The notes beneath the pieces are model-generated. The model was not told the DNA's origin, searched no databases, and saw only the letters and a program-made list of their open reading frames with translations. Shown here piece after piece: positions 24,839-31,800 of a stretch of DNA of 35,354 bases. This stretch comes from CAZRIP01 sp964600165 (GTDB lineage: Bacteria; Elusimicrobiota; Elusimicrobia; UBA1565; UBA9628). Each line of letters begins with the position of its first letter. Positions within the stretch are counted from its first letter, which is position 1. The DNA is taken from contig CAZRIP010000023.1 in assembly GCA_964600165.1 (NCBI GenBank), positions 1-35,354 on the forward strand. Reading direction: 5' to 3'. A program made the translations under genes and the position numbers.

Positions 24839-24844
24839 ACTATG
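24839..24844 (-). promoter_or_regulatory. Candidate -10 of the barrel-kdp operon
   Basis: CATAGT on the minus strand (24844-24839), about 36 nt before the ATG. The matching -35 position falls inside the tandem-repeat element at 24855-24884 and has no -35 consensus, as expected for an activator-dependent promoter. Confidence 0.35.
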
Positions 24845-24854
24845 GCATGAGTAC

Positions 24855-24884
24855 GCGTAAACGGGCCATTGTCGCCGCGTTAAC
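24855..24884. promoter_or_regulatory. Tandem 11-bp-repeat operator upstream of the barrel-kdp operon
   Basis: Three hexamers stand exactly 11 bp apart: GTAAAC (24857-24862), ATTGTC (24868-24873) and GTTAAC (24879-24884). The 21 bp at 24855-24875 match the element at 25381-25401 at 17 positions. Spacing of one helical turn is typical of OmpR-family sites. KdpE is the likely ligand (inference). Confidence 0.55.
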
Positions 24885-24898
24885 GCGCCGTGAGGACG

Positions 24899-25354
24899 CT
24901 AAAGAGGAAGCGGACCGAGCAGGCGGAGTAAGTCTTCCGGCGTCGCGGCCCGGTTGAGGGCCTTGAGGAGCTTCGCGTCGGCGGCCATGCGGCTGAGGGC
25001 CGCGAGCGCCTTGAGGTGGGAGCGGGGGTCGCTCTCCGGAACGGCGAGCAGGAAGACGAGGGACACCGGCTGGGCGTCGGCGGCCGCGAAGTCGATCGGC
25101 CTCTCCAGGCGCCCGGCGGCGAGCGTCGGCTTGGCGGTCCGGCGCGTGCGCGCGTGCGGGATGGCGATGCCCTTGCCGATGCCCGTCGAGCCGGCCTTTT
25201 CTCGGGCCAAGACCGCCTGGCGCAGCTCTTCTCGATCCGGCGCCGAGCCCGAAAGCGCGAGCGCCTCGACGAGAAGGGTGACCGCCGTCTCGAGATCGAC
25301 GGCCTCGAGGGGCACGATCACGGAGGCCGGAGGCAGGATGTCGGCCAAGGGCAT
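24899..25354 (-). CDS. PTS EIIA domain protein (PtsN/fructose type)
   Basis: A 151-residue single-domain EIIA with the phosphorylated His67 in GIAIPHART and the usual PTS-EIIA-2 strands (VSLVFLLAVPE, HLKALAALSRM). A TTG at 25366 is in frame, but the ATG at 25354 has AAGGA 5 nt upstream and matches family N-termini. No sugar permease is nearby. In E. coli the homologous EIIA-Ntr binds KdpD and TrkA and tunes potassium uptake, and this gene lies between the kdp operon and a KUP/APC-like transporter, which suggests a similar role. It is divergent from that transporter and shares the palindromic operator at 25381-25401. Confidence 0.85.
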   Translation of the reverse strand: MPLADILPPASVIVPLEAVDLETAVTLLVEALALSGSAPDREELRQAVLAREKAGSTGIGKGIAIPHARTRRTAKPTLAAGRLERPIDFAAADAQPVSLVFLLAVPESDPRSHLKALAALSRMAADAKLLKALNRAATPEDLLRLLGPLPL

Positions 25355-25380
25355 AGCTTCCTTCAATACTACATTAAACC

Positions 25381-25401
25381 GCGTTAACGGGCCGTTAACG
25401 C
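25381..25401. promoter_or_regulatory. Perfect 21-bp palindromic / tandem-repeat operator
   Basis: GCGTTAACGG, a central G, then CCGTTAACGC: perfect 10-bp arms. It can equally be read as two GTTAAC hexamers (25383-25388, 25394-25399) 11 bp apart. It covers the expected -35 region of the transporter promoter and lies 27 bp before the divergent EIIA start codon, so it could control both. Confidence 0.65.
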
Positions 25402-25411
25402 CGAGGCTTTG

Positions 25412-25420
25412 TGATATAAT
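25412..25420 (+). promoter_or_regulatory. Extended -10 promoter of the APC/KUP-like transporter
   Basis: TGATATAAT: a TGn extension with a perfect TATAAT (25415-25420). No -35 consensus; the operator lies there instead. The ATG at 25432 is 11 nt downstream, so the leader would be about 5 nt. Confidence 0.6.
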
Positions 25421-25431
25421 CGGACGCTTCC

Positions 25432-27408
25432 ATGTTTGAGCGCCTCAAGACGCTGCTGTTCGGCGCGCCGCGCGACGTCGAGGACCCCGAGGTCTTCCAC
25501 CACATCTCGCTGATCGCGTTTTTGGCGTGGGTCGGCCTGGGCGCCGACGGCCTGTCTTCCACCTGTTACGGTCCGGAAGAGTCGTTCAAGGCCCTCGGCC
25601 AGGCGCATTACATGGCGGTCGCGATGGCGATCGCGATCGCGCTGACCGTCTTCATCATCTCCTACGCCTATTCGCGCGTCATCGAGCATTTTCCTTTCGG
25701 CGGCGGCGGCTACGTCGTCGCCAGCCGCATCCTCGGCCCCAAGGCGGGGCTCCTCTCGGGCTCGGCGCTGCTGATCGATTACGTCCTGACGATCTCGGTG
25801 TCGATCGCCGCGGGCGCGGACGCCTTCTTCAGCTTCCTGCCGCTGCATTATCAGGCGCTCAAGCTGCCGGTCGAGTTCCTCGCGATCGCCGTCCTGAGCG
25901 GCATGAACCTGCGCGGCGTCAAGGAATCGGTGACCGCTTTGATGCCGATCTTCATGACGTTCGTCGTGACGCACGTCATCGTGATCTTCGGCATCATCCT
26001 CCTTCACGGCTACGAGCTGCCGGCCGTCGCTCACGAGGTCCACGCCGGCTTCTCGAGCGGCTGGACGATGATGGGCTTCATGGGCATGGCGGCGCTGTTC
26101 CTTCGGACCTACTCCCGCGGCGCCGGCACCTACACCGGCATCGAGGCCGTCTCGAACGGCTTGTCGATCATGCGCGAGCCGAAGGTCGAGACCGGCAAGC
26201 GCACGATGATCTACATGGCCGTCTCCCTCGCGCTCACGGCCGGCGGCATCACTCTCGGCTATCTTCTCATCCACGCGAGCCCGGTCGAAGGCCGGACGAT
26301 GAACGCGCTCTTGATCGATCGATTCGTCGACGGCCTCGGTTGGACCGGGCGCTGGCACGGGCACATGTTCTCGATCGTCACTCTGTTCTCGGAGGCCGCG
26401 CTGCTCTTCGTGGCCGCCCAAGCGGGCTTCATCGACGGCCCGCGCGTCATGGCGAACATGGCGCACGACTCCTGGCTGCCGCACCGCTTCGCCACGCTCT
26501 CCGACCGCTTGACGATGCAGGACGGCGTGCTGCTCATGGGCGGCGCGTCGGCCTTGACGCTCTGGTACACTCACGGCGACACGAGCACGCTCGTCCTCAT
26601 GTACTCGATCAACGTCTTCATCACGTTCGTGCTGACCGAGAGCTCGATGATCCGGTTCTGGTGGCACGAGAAGAAGGCGCACGCCGACTGGAAGAAGAAG
26701 ATCAGCGTCCATATCACGGGCTGGTGCCTGTGCTTCTCGATCCTGATCGTCAACATTGTCGAGAAGTTCGCCGACGGCGGCTGGGTCACGCTCGCCCTGA
26801 CGGCGTGCCTCGTCGCGCTTTGCGCCCTGATCCGCAAGCACTACGGCACGGTCAAGAATAATCTCAAGCGCCTGGACGAGATCCTGACAAATCTTCCGCA
26901 GGAGCCCAACCACCAGACGCCGGCGCTCGACCCGAAGGCGCCGACCGCAGTGCTGCTCGTGGGCGGCTACGGAGGCTTGGGCATCCATTCGCTCTTGGCG
27001 ATCCAGAAACTCTTCCCGAACTACTTCAAGAACTTCGTCTTCGTCTCGGTGGGCGTGGTCGATACCGCCACGTTCAAAGGCGTCGAAGCCGTCGACGAGG
27101 CGAAAAAGCACACGCTCGACTCTCTCAAGGATTACGTCGAGCTCGCGCAGGGTTGGGGCCTGGCCGCCGACTACAAGATGCTGATGAGCACGGAGGTCCT
27201 GGACGCGGCCGAGAGGCTCTGCCTCGACGTCTCCAAGAAATATCCGCGCTCGATCGTCTTCGCCGGCAAGCTCGTCTTCCAGCAAGAGCGCTGGTTCCAG
27301 CGGCTCCTTCACAACGAGACGGCGTATCAGCTCCAGCGCCGCCTGCAGTTCGCGGGCTTGAACACCATGGTGCTGCCCGTGCGCGTGATGTCGGGGGCGG
27401 CGGCTTGA
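25432..27408 (+). CDS. APC/KUP-superfamily transporter with C-terminal cytoplasmic domain
   Basis: A 658-residue inner-membrane transporter. About 12 hydrophobic helices occupy the first ~470 residues, starting with the conserved FLAWVGLGADGLSSTCYGPE loop and GGGGYVVASR, both typical of APC permeases related to KUP/KimA potassium importers. Residues from about 500 form a soluble alpha/beta domain with TAVLLVGGYGGLG, possibly regulatory. Location beside kdp genes and EIIA and a shared operator favour potassium as substrate, but amino acids remain possible. No Shine-Dalgarno sequence precedes the ATG. The stop overlaps the protease start (TTGA). Confidence 0.78.
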   Translation: MFERLKTLLFGAPRDVEDPEVFHHISLIAFLAWVGLGADGLSSTCYGPEESFKALGQAHYMAVAMAIAIALTVFIISYAYSRVIEHFPFGGGGYVVASRILGPKAGLLSGSALLIDYVLTISVSIAAGADAFFSFLPLHYQALKLPVEFLAIAVLSGMNLRGVKESVTALMPIFMTFVVTHVIVIFGIILLHGYELPAVAHEVHAGFSSGWTMMGFMGMAALFLRTYSRGAGTYTGIEAVSNGLSIMREPKVETGKRTMIYMAVSLALTAGGITLGYLLIHASPVEGRTMNALLIDRFVDGLGWTGRWHGHMFSIVTLFSEAALLFVAAQAGFIDGPRVMANMAHDSWLPHRFATLSDRLTMQDGVLLMGGASALTLWYTHGDTSTLVLMYSINVFITFVLTESSMIRFWWHEKKAHADWKKKISVHITGWCLCFSILIVNIVEKFADGGWVTLALTACLVALCALIRKHYGTVKNNLKRLDEILTNLPQEPNHQTPALDPKAPTAVLLVGGYGGLGIHSLLAIQKLFPNYFKNFVFVSVGVVDTATFKGVEAVDEAKKHTLDSLKDYVELAQGWGLAADYKMLMSTEVLDAAERLCLDVSKKYPRSIVFAGKLVFQQERWFQRLLHNETAYQLQRRLQFAGLNTMVLPVRVMSGAAA

Positions 27409-28922
27409 CGCCTCTTTTTTTCGCCGCGCTGCTGGCGCTCCCGGCCCACGCCGCGCCCAAGCCAAAGAAGACCGCGCCGCCGCAAAAGGCGCCGGTCGAG
27501 CGCGCCGCCGAACCCGAGGAAGACCCGGTCGCCCGCGGCGTCGTCAAGATCTTCACGACGGCCCGCCATCCCGACTATTACCAGCCTTGGCAGATGGCCT
27601 CCGAGGAGTCCTGGACCGGCTCGGGCGTGCTGATCAAGGGCGGGCGGATCCTCACCAACGCCCACGTCGTCGCGGACGCCGTCTTCATCCAGGTCCGCAA
27701 GGCGGGCGACGCGCGGATGTATCCCGCGCGCGTCGAGTTCATCGCCAACGACGGCGAGCTCGCCGCGCTGCGCGTCGACAACCCTTCCTTTTATAAGGAT
27801 ATGCGTCCGCTCGAGCTCGGCGCGCTGCCGGCGCGGCGCGACCGCGTCGAAGCCTACGGCTTCCCCGAAGGCGGCGACGATCTGTCCGTCACCGACGGCG
27901 TCGTCTCGCGCGTCGAGGTGACCGAGTACGTCCATTCCGGCCGCGAGATGCTCACGATCCAGACCGACGCCGCCATCAACCCAGGCAACAGCGGGGGCCC
28001 GATGGTCAAGGACGGCAAGCTCGTCGGCGTCAACTTCCAGCTCGACCCCGAGGCCCAGAGCGTCGGCTACGCGATCCCGGCGCCGCTCATCTCTCGCTTC
28101 CTCGACGACATCGCCGACGGGACCTACAAAGGCGTGCCCGACATCGGCATCCGCTGGGAGCCCGCCGAGAACCGCGCGAAGCGCGAGTGGGCGGGGCTAT
28201 CGGAAGATCAGACGGGCATCCGCGTCTCCTCGATCGTCTACGACTCCTCGGCCTGGGGCCGCCTTCAACCGGGCGACATGATCTCCTCGATCGACGGCGT
28301 CGCCGTCGCCGACGACGGCACGGTGCCGCTGCGCCGCGGCGAGCGCGTGCTGTTCTCGCATCTGATCGACAAGCGCCAGATCGGCGACGCCGCCAAGCTC
28401 GGCGTCGTGCGCGCCGGCAAGCCCCTGGAGCTCACGGTCCCGCTCAAGGCGCCGCGCTCGCTCGTCGAGCCGCCGAACTACGGCGGGGCGCCGTCGTACT
28501 TCGTCTACGGCGGCCTCGTGTTCACGCCGCTGACGCGCGACTACATCGACGGCTGGGACTACGACGACGTGCCCGTCGAGCTCAAGTATTTCGTCGAGCT
28601 GGCGCTGCCGACGCCCCAGCGCGAGCAGCTGATCGTGCTCTCCCACGTCCTGCCAGACGCCGTCAACGCCGGCTACCACGACTTTCGCGGCGTCCCGATC
28701 AAGTCGATCAACGGCCGCCCCATCGGACGCATGCGCGACGTGATCGAGGCCTTCAAGCATCCGGCGGGCCGCTTCGACGTCATCGAGACCGACGCGGCGG
28801 GCGCGCCGTCCGAGGTCGTCGTCCTCGACGCCGCCGAAGCGGAGCGCGCCTCCGCGTCCATCATCCAGCGCTACGGCATCCCCGCCGACCGCTCGCCTGA
28901 TCTGGTTAAGCAGGGCCAGTAA
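27405..28922 (+). CDS. Deg/HtrA-like serine protease with PDZ domains
   Basis: A 505-residue exported protein resembling the Deg9/Deg10 branch. The TTG at 27405 overlaps the transporter stop (TTGA) and gives a signal peptide MTPLFFAALLALPAHAA. The frame is open further upstream only inside the transporter gene. A linker of about 30 residues precedes the trypsin-like domain with His87 (TNAHVV) and Ser196 (NPGNSGGP). The expected catalytic Asp position is Glu118 (NDGELAAL, where relatives have DLA). PDZ-like regions follow (about 250-345, and 365-480 with the family segment YGGLVFTPLTRDY). It may act in envelope quality control. Its last codons lie in a long inverted repeat shared with the convergent gene. 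Confidence 0.85.
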   Translation: MTPLFFAALLALPAHAAPKPKKTAPPQKAPVERAAEPEEDPVARGVVKIFTTARHPDYYQPWQMASEESWTGSGVLIKGGRILTNAHVVADAVFIQVRKAGDARMYPARVEFIANDGELAALRVDNPSFYKDMRPLELGALPARRDRVEAYGFPEGGDDLSVTDGVVSRVEVTEYVHSGREMLTIQTDAAINPGNSGGPMVKDGKLVGVNFQLDPEAQSVGYAIPAPLISRFLDDIADGTYKGVPDIGIRWEPAENRAKREWAGLSEDQTGIRVSSIVYDSSAWGRLQPGDMISSIDGVAVADDGTVPLRRGERVLFSHLIDKRQIGDAAKLGVVRAGKPLELTVPLKAPRSLVEPPNYGGAPSYFVYGGLVFTPLTRDYIDGWDYDDVPVELKYFVELALPTPQREQLIVLSHVLPDAVNAGYHDFRGVPIKSINGRPIGRMRDVIEAFKHPAGRFDVIETDAAGAPSEVVVLDAAEAERASASIIQRYGIPADRSPDLVKQGQ

Positions 28923-28999
28923 GACCCTCCAAAAACCGTGATGAAGTTAGTGACTCTCCTTTAACGCTACGGTTTTTGGAGGGTCTTACTGGCCCTGCT
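28909..28999. repeat. Perfect 31-bp inverted repeat joining two convergent gene ends
   Basis: Arms at 28909-28939 and 28969-28999 are exact reverse complements around a 29-nt loop. Each arm contains the last codons and TAA stop of one gene, so both proteins end in QGQ. The inner arm ends carry AAAAACCGT and ACGGTTTTT. It can act as a two-way terminator, but the perfect match through coding sequence is unusual. Confidence 0.9.
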
Positions 29000-30507
29000 C
29001 AGTCCGGAGCAGCCAGCAGCCGGCGGGGACCCAGAGCGCGCCGCCGATGACGTAGAGGCGCCAGTACGTGCCGTGGAGCTCGCGCCAGAAGCCCGGGACG
29101 TCCGAGAAGCGCCAGGCCGCCATCGCGAGCGCGAAGGTCGCGACGGTGTAAACGAGCATCAGGCCGGTGACTTTCCTCGCGGGAACCTTCCAATCCGTCA
29201 TGATCGTCACGATGAAGATGCCGAGCAGGGGGCCGTAGGTGAACGCGATCAGGCGGAACGCGAGCCACAACAGGTTGTCGAGGCGGCGCAGCAGCAGCGC
29301 GAAGATCATGAACAGCAGGCCGAAGAAGATGAAGGACACCTTCGAGGCCTTCACGACCTGCGCCTCGGTCTTGCCCCGTCCGAAGAACGGCCGGTAGAAG
29401 TACATCGTCCAGGCCGTGGCGAGCGCGGCGAGCGCGGAGTCGGCGCTGCCCATCGAGGCCGAAGCCACGGCGGCGAACATCAGGCCGCGCAGGCCGTGCG
29501 GCATCGTCGTCAGGATGAAGCGCGGGAAGACGTGGTCGTTGTCGGTCATGCCCGCGATGAGCTCCGGGTGGACCTGGGCGTAGGCGTAGAGCGAGGCGCC
29601 GATGCTCAAGAAAAGCAGCGTGATCGGGATGCTCGCCAAGCCCCACATCAAGAGCGACCAGCGCGCCTTTCTTTGGTCGCCGCAAGCGAGCAGCCGCTGC
29701 ACCATGTCCTGATCCGTTCCATAAGCGGCGGACGAGTTGAAGAAGCCCCAGACGACCATCAACAGGGTCAAGCCGAGGTTCTTAGGTTTATATAACTCCA
29801 TGAAGTTGAATTTGTTGTAGACCTCGCCCCCGGNNNNNNNNNNCGGGTTTGACCGCGTGCTCGCCGACCTCGAGGATTTTCGCGGCCCCGCCGGGAACGT
29901 GGCCGACGATATAGAAGAGGGCGGCGACGGCGCCGCCGAAGAGCAGGAAGAACTGCATGAGATCGGTATAGGCGATGGCGCGGCCGCCGCCCATCGTCGT
30001 GTAGAACAAGACGGCGACGATCGTGATCACGACGCAGCCCGAGAACGGGATCGCGCCGCCCGAGACCACCTCGAGCACCTTGGCGATCGCCACGATGCGC
30101 ACCGTCGAGGCCAGCGTGCGCGTGATCAGGAAGTACGCCGAGCAGGTCGTGCGCGCCTCGGGGCCGAAGCGCTCGGCGACGGCTTGGTAGATCGACGTCA
30201 CGCGCAGCTTCTGGAAGTGGGGCAGGAAGACCCCGGCGATGAAGACGCAGGCGAGCAGGTCGCCCGGATTGCTCAAAAGGAAGCGGAAATCGGAAGAATA
30301 GCCCTCGGCGGGCGTGCCGACGAAGGTCAGCGCGCTGATGCAGGTCGCCGTGAAGCTCGCGAAGGTGATGAGCCAGTGGATGGAGCGGCCCGCGAGGAAA
30401 TAGTCGTCGGTGGTCTTGGCCGTGCGCCGCGCCGCCCACCAGCCGATCGACGCCAGCACCGCGACGTAAGCCAGGAGGATCGAGGCGTCGAGCGCTCCCA
30501 GGTTCAT
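28986..30507 (-). CDS. Sodium:solute symporter (SSS family), interrupted by assembly gap
   Basis: Inner-membrane Na+-coupled transporter of the SLC5-like family. The N-terminal part has TTDDYFLAGRSI, SFTATCISALTFVGTPAEGY and several long helices. The C-terminal part has the family signature YGTDQDMVQRLLA and GLMFAAVASASMGSADSALAALAT. The 10-N run at 29834-29843 splits it. Left and right flanks total 1512 nt, a multiple of three, so the true insert must be a multiple of 3. The flanks share CGG, and collapsing that gives a 502-residue in-frame protein of normal family length. The ATG at 30507 fits the family N-terminus. Substrate unknown. Confidence 0.85.
29834..29843. other. Assembly gap (10 Ns)
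   Basis: Ten consecutive Ns inside the symporter gene. The length looks like a scaffolding placeholder. The bases on both sides read CGG, compatible with a missed 3-bp overlap. Confidence 0.95.
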
Positions 30508-30516
30508 CGCGGGTGG

Positions 30517-30525
30517 AGGATACCA
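30517..30525 (-). promoter_or_regulatory. Extended -10 promoter of the symporter, near leaderless
   Basis: The minus strand reads TGGTATCCT (TGn plus TATCCT), with 9 nt to the ATG at 30507. No Shine-Dalgarno sequence and no clear -35. Confidence 0.35.
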
Positions 30526-30685
30526 CTCGTCCGCCGCGGGCGTCAACCTCAAGTCCCGCTCAAATGCCCGCCCCCCGCTTGCTTTCGCCCGCCCATCGCG
30601 GTATCGTAACGGTAGGCGCCCCTTCGGTCGGTGACTCTGATCATCGACAGCTCCCGGCAGAACGTTCAGAATCTCCGTCCTGGTC

Positions 30686-31348
30686 ATGGCTGCGACCGAC
30701 ATCTCGGAACTCATCGCCCGCTGCCAGCTCTTCTCGGGGCTCACGCCCGCCGAGCTGCGGCCCCTCGCGGCCCGCTGCCGGCTGCGCCTGCTCAACGCCG
30801 GAGAGCGCCTGGCCTCCAACGACGACATCTTCGCCGTCTAGCGCGGCCTGATGCGTATCACCGGCGCCGTCAACGACGCGGCGGTTTCCTGGCTGTCCGC
30901 CACGGGGCAGTTCTTCGGCAGCCTTGATTTCCGGGGACGGCGCCGGCAGAGCTTCGAGGGCGTGGCGCTGACGCCGACGGAACTCGTCGCGATCCCGCAG
31001 TCCGCCTTCGACCGCTTCACCACCGAGCGGCCGCACGCGCTGAGGACCGCTCTCAACGCCCTCACGGAAAAGCTTCAAGAAGAGCGCGAGCTGCGTTCCT
31101 TAATGCATTTGCCCTCGGGAGACCGCATGCTCGCGACTCTCGTGTTCCTTTACCGCCGCGTCGGGCCGCGCATCCCGATGACGCGCGCCGCGATCGCGGA
31201 GATGACGGGCCTGGCGCGCGAGACGTCGATCCGCTCGCTGTCCCCTTACGAGAAGCGCGGCTTCATCCATACGCGCCGCGGCGTCATCGAGGTCGTCCGG
31301 CCCGCGGAGCTCCAAAAGGCCCTCGAGAGCCGCTTGTCGGCCCGATAG
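30686..31348 (+). pseudogene. Crp/Fnr-family regulator with in-frame amber codon
   Basis: An ATG at 30686 opens a frame that reads ISELIARCQLFSGLTPAELR, typical of the Crp/Fnr cyclic-nucleotide-binding domain start. It meets TAG at 30839-30841 (codon 52) and continues in the same frame as RGLMRITGAVN to a normal stop at 31348. The C-terminal helix-turn-helix is recognisable (MTRAAIAEMTGLARETSIRSL...EKRGFI). Total length, 221 codons including both stops, is normal. Tyr (TAC/TAT), Trp (TGG) or Gln (CAG) would all be one change away. Real nonsense mutation, sequencing error or readthrough are possible. A fragment from the ATG at 30851 would lack half the sensory domain. Confidence 0.8.
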
Positions 31349-31361
31349 GAATCGCTGGAAT

Positions 31362-31370
31362 TGATAGAAT
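31362..31370 (+). promoter_or_regulatory. Extended -10 promoter of the DUF486 gene, apparently leaderless
   Basis: TGATAGAAT (TGn plus TAGAAT at 31365-31370), with 6 nt to the GTG start at 31377. No Shine-Dalgarno sequence. Confidence 0.5.
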
Positions 31371-31376
31371 AGCGGC

Positions 31377-31706
31377 GTGGCGACGATCGCGCTGCTGACC
31401 GTCTCGAACGTCTTCATGACGTTCGCCTGGTACGGCCACCTGAAGTACAAGTCGACCGCGCCTCTGTGGCTCGCCATCCTCGCCAGCTGGGGCATCGCGT
31501 TCTTCGAGTACTGCTTCCAGGTCCCGGCCAACCGCATCGGCTACGGAACCTACACGGCCGCGCAGCTCAAGACGATCCAGGAAGTGATCACGCTGCTCGT
31601 CTTCTCCGTGTTCTCCGTGTACTTCCTCGACGAGAAGCTGCGGTGGAACCACGCGGCGGGCTTCGCGCTGATCGTCGCGGCCGTCGCGCTGATCTTCAAG
31701 CGCTAA
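31377..31706 (+). CDS. DUF486 small membrane protein (DMT superfamily)
   Basis: A 109-residue inner-membrane protein with four hydrophobic helices. The conserved family segments FMTFAWYGHLK near the N-terminus, FFEYCFQVPANRIGY in the middle and QEVITLLVFSVFSVYFL identify DUF486 (COG3169). The family resembles half-size drug/metabolite transporters, but no substrate is established. The start is GTG, 6 nt after a -10-like TAGAAT. It lies 28 nt after the Crp/Fnr gene. Confidence 0.92.
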   Translation: MATIALLTVSNVFMTFAWYGHLKYKSTAPLWLAILASWGIAFFEYCFQVPANRIGYGTYTAAQLKTIQEVITLLVFSVFSVYFLDEKLRWNHAAGFALIVAAVALIFKR

Positions 31707-31763
31707 AGCCGGCTCATCGCCCCGCAGTCACCCCCCCACGACGCGGAATTTGCGGGGCCGCAA

Positions 31764-31793
31764 TGGACCACGGGCGGCCTCCAGGCTTAGAAT
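31764..31793 (+). promoter_or_regulatory. Promoter of the sugar dehydrogenase unit, apparently leaderless
   Basis: TGGACC (31764-31769) and TAGAAT (31788-31793) lie 18 bp apart, with 7 nt to the ATG at 31801. The rest of the gap after DUF486 holds a C7 run and a weak 8-bp inverted repeat (31719-31726 with 31751-31758). Confidence 0.4.
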
Positions 31794-31800
31794 GTCCGGC

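Noticed and set aside
30508..30685. Short plus-strand frames in the gap before the Crp/Fnr gene as small genes
   Set aside because: No Shine-Dalgarno, no hydrophobic or conserved pattern, and they run out of frame into the regulator.
30839..30841. TAG reassigned to an amino acid
   Set aside because: rpmE, prmC, kdpA, kdpF, the lptD-like gene and others end in TAG at their family lengths, and a normal RF1 is encoded.
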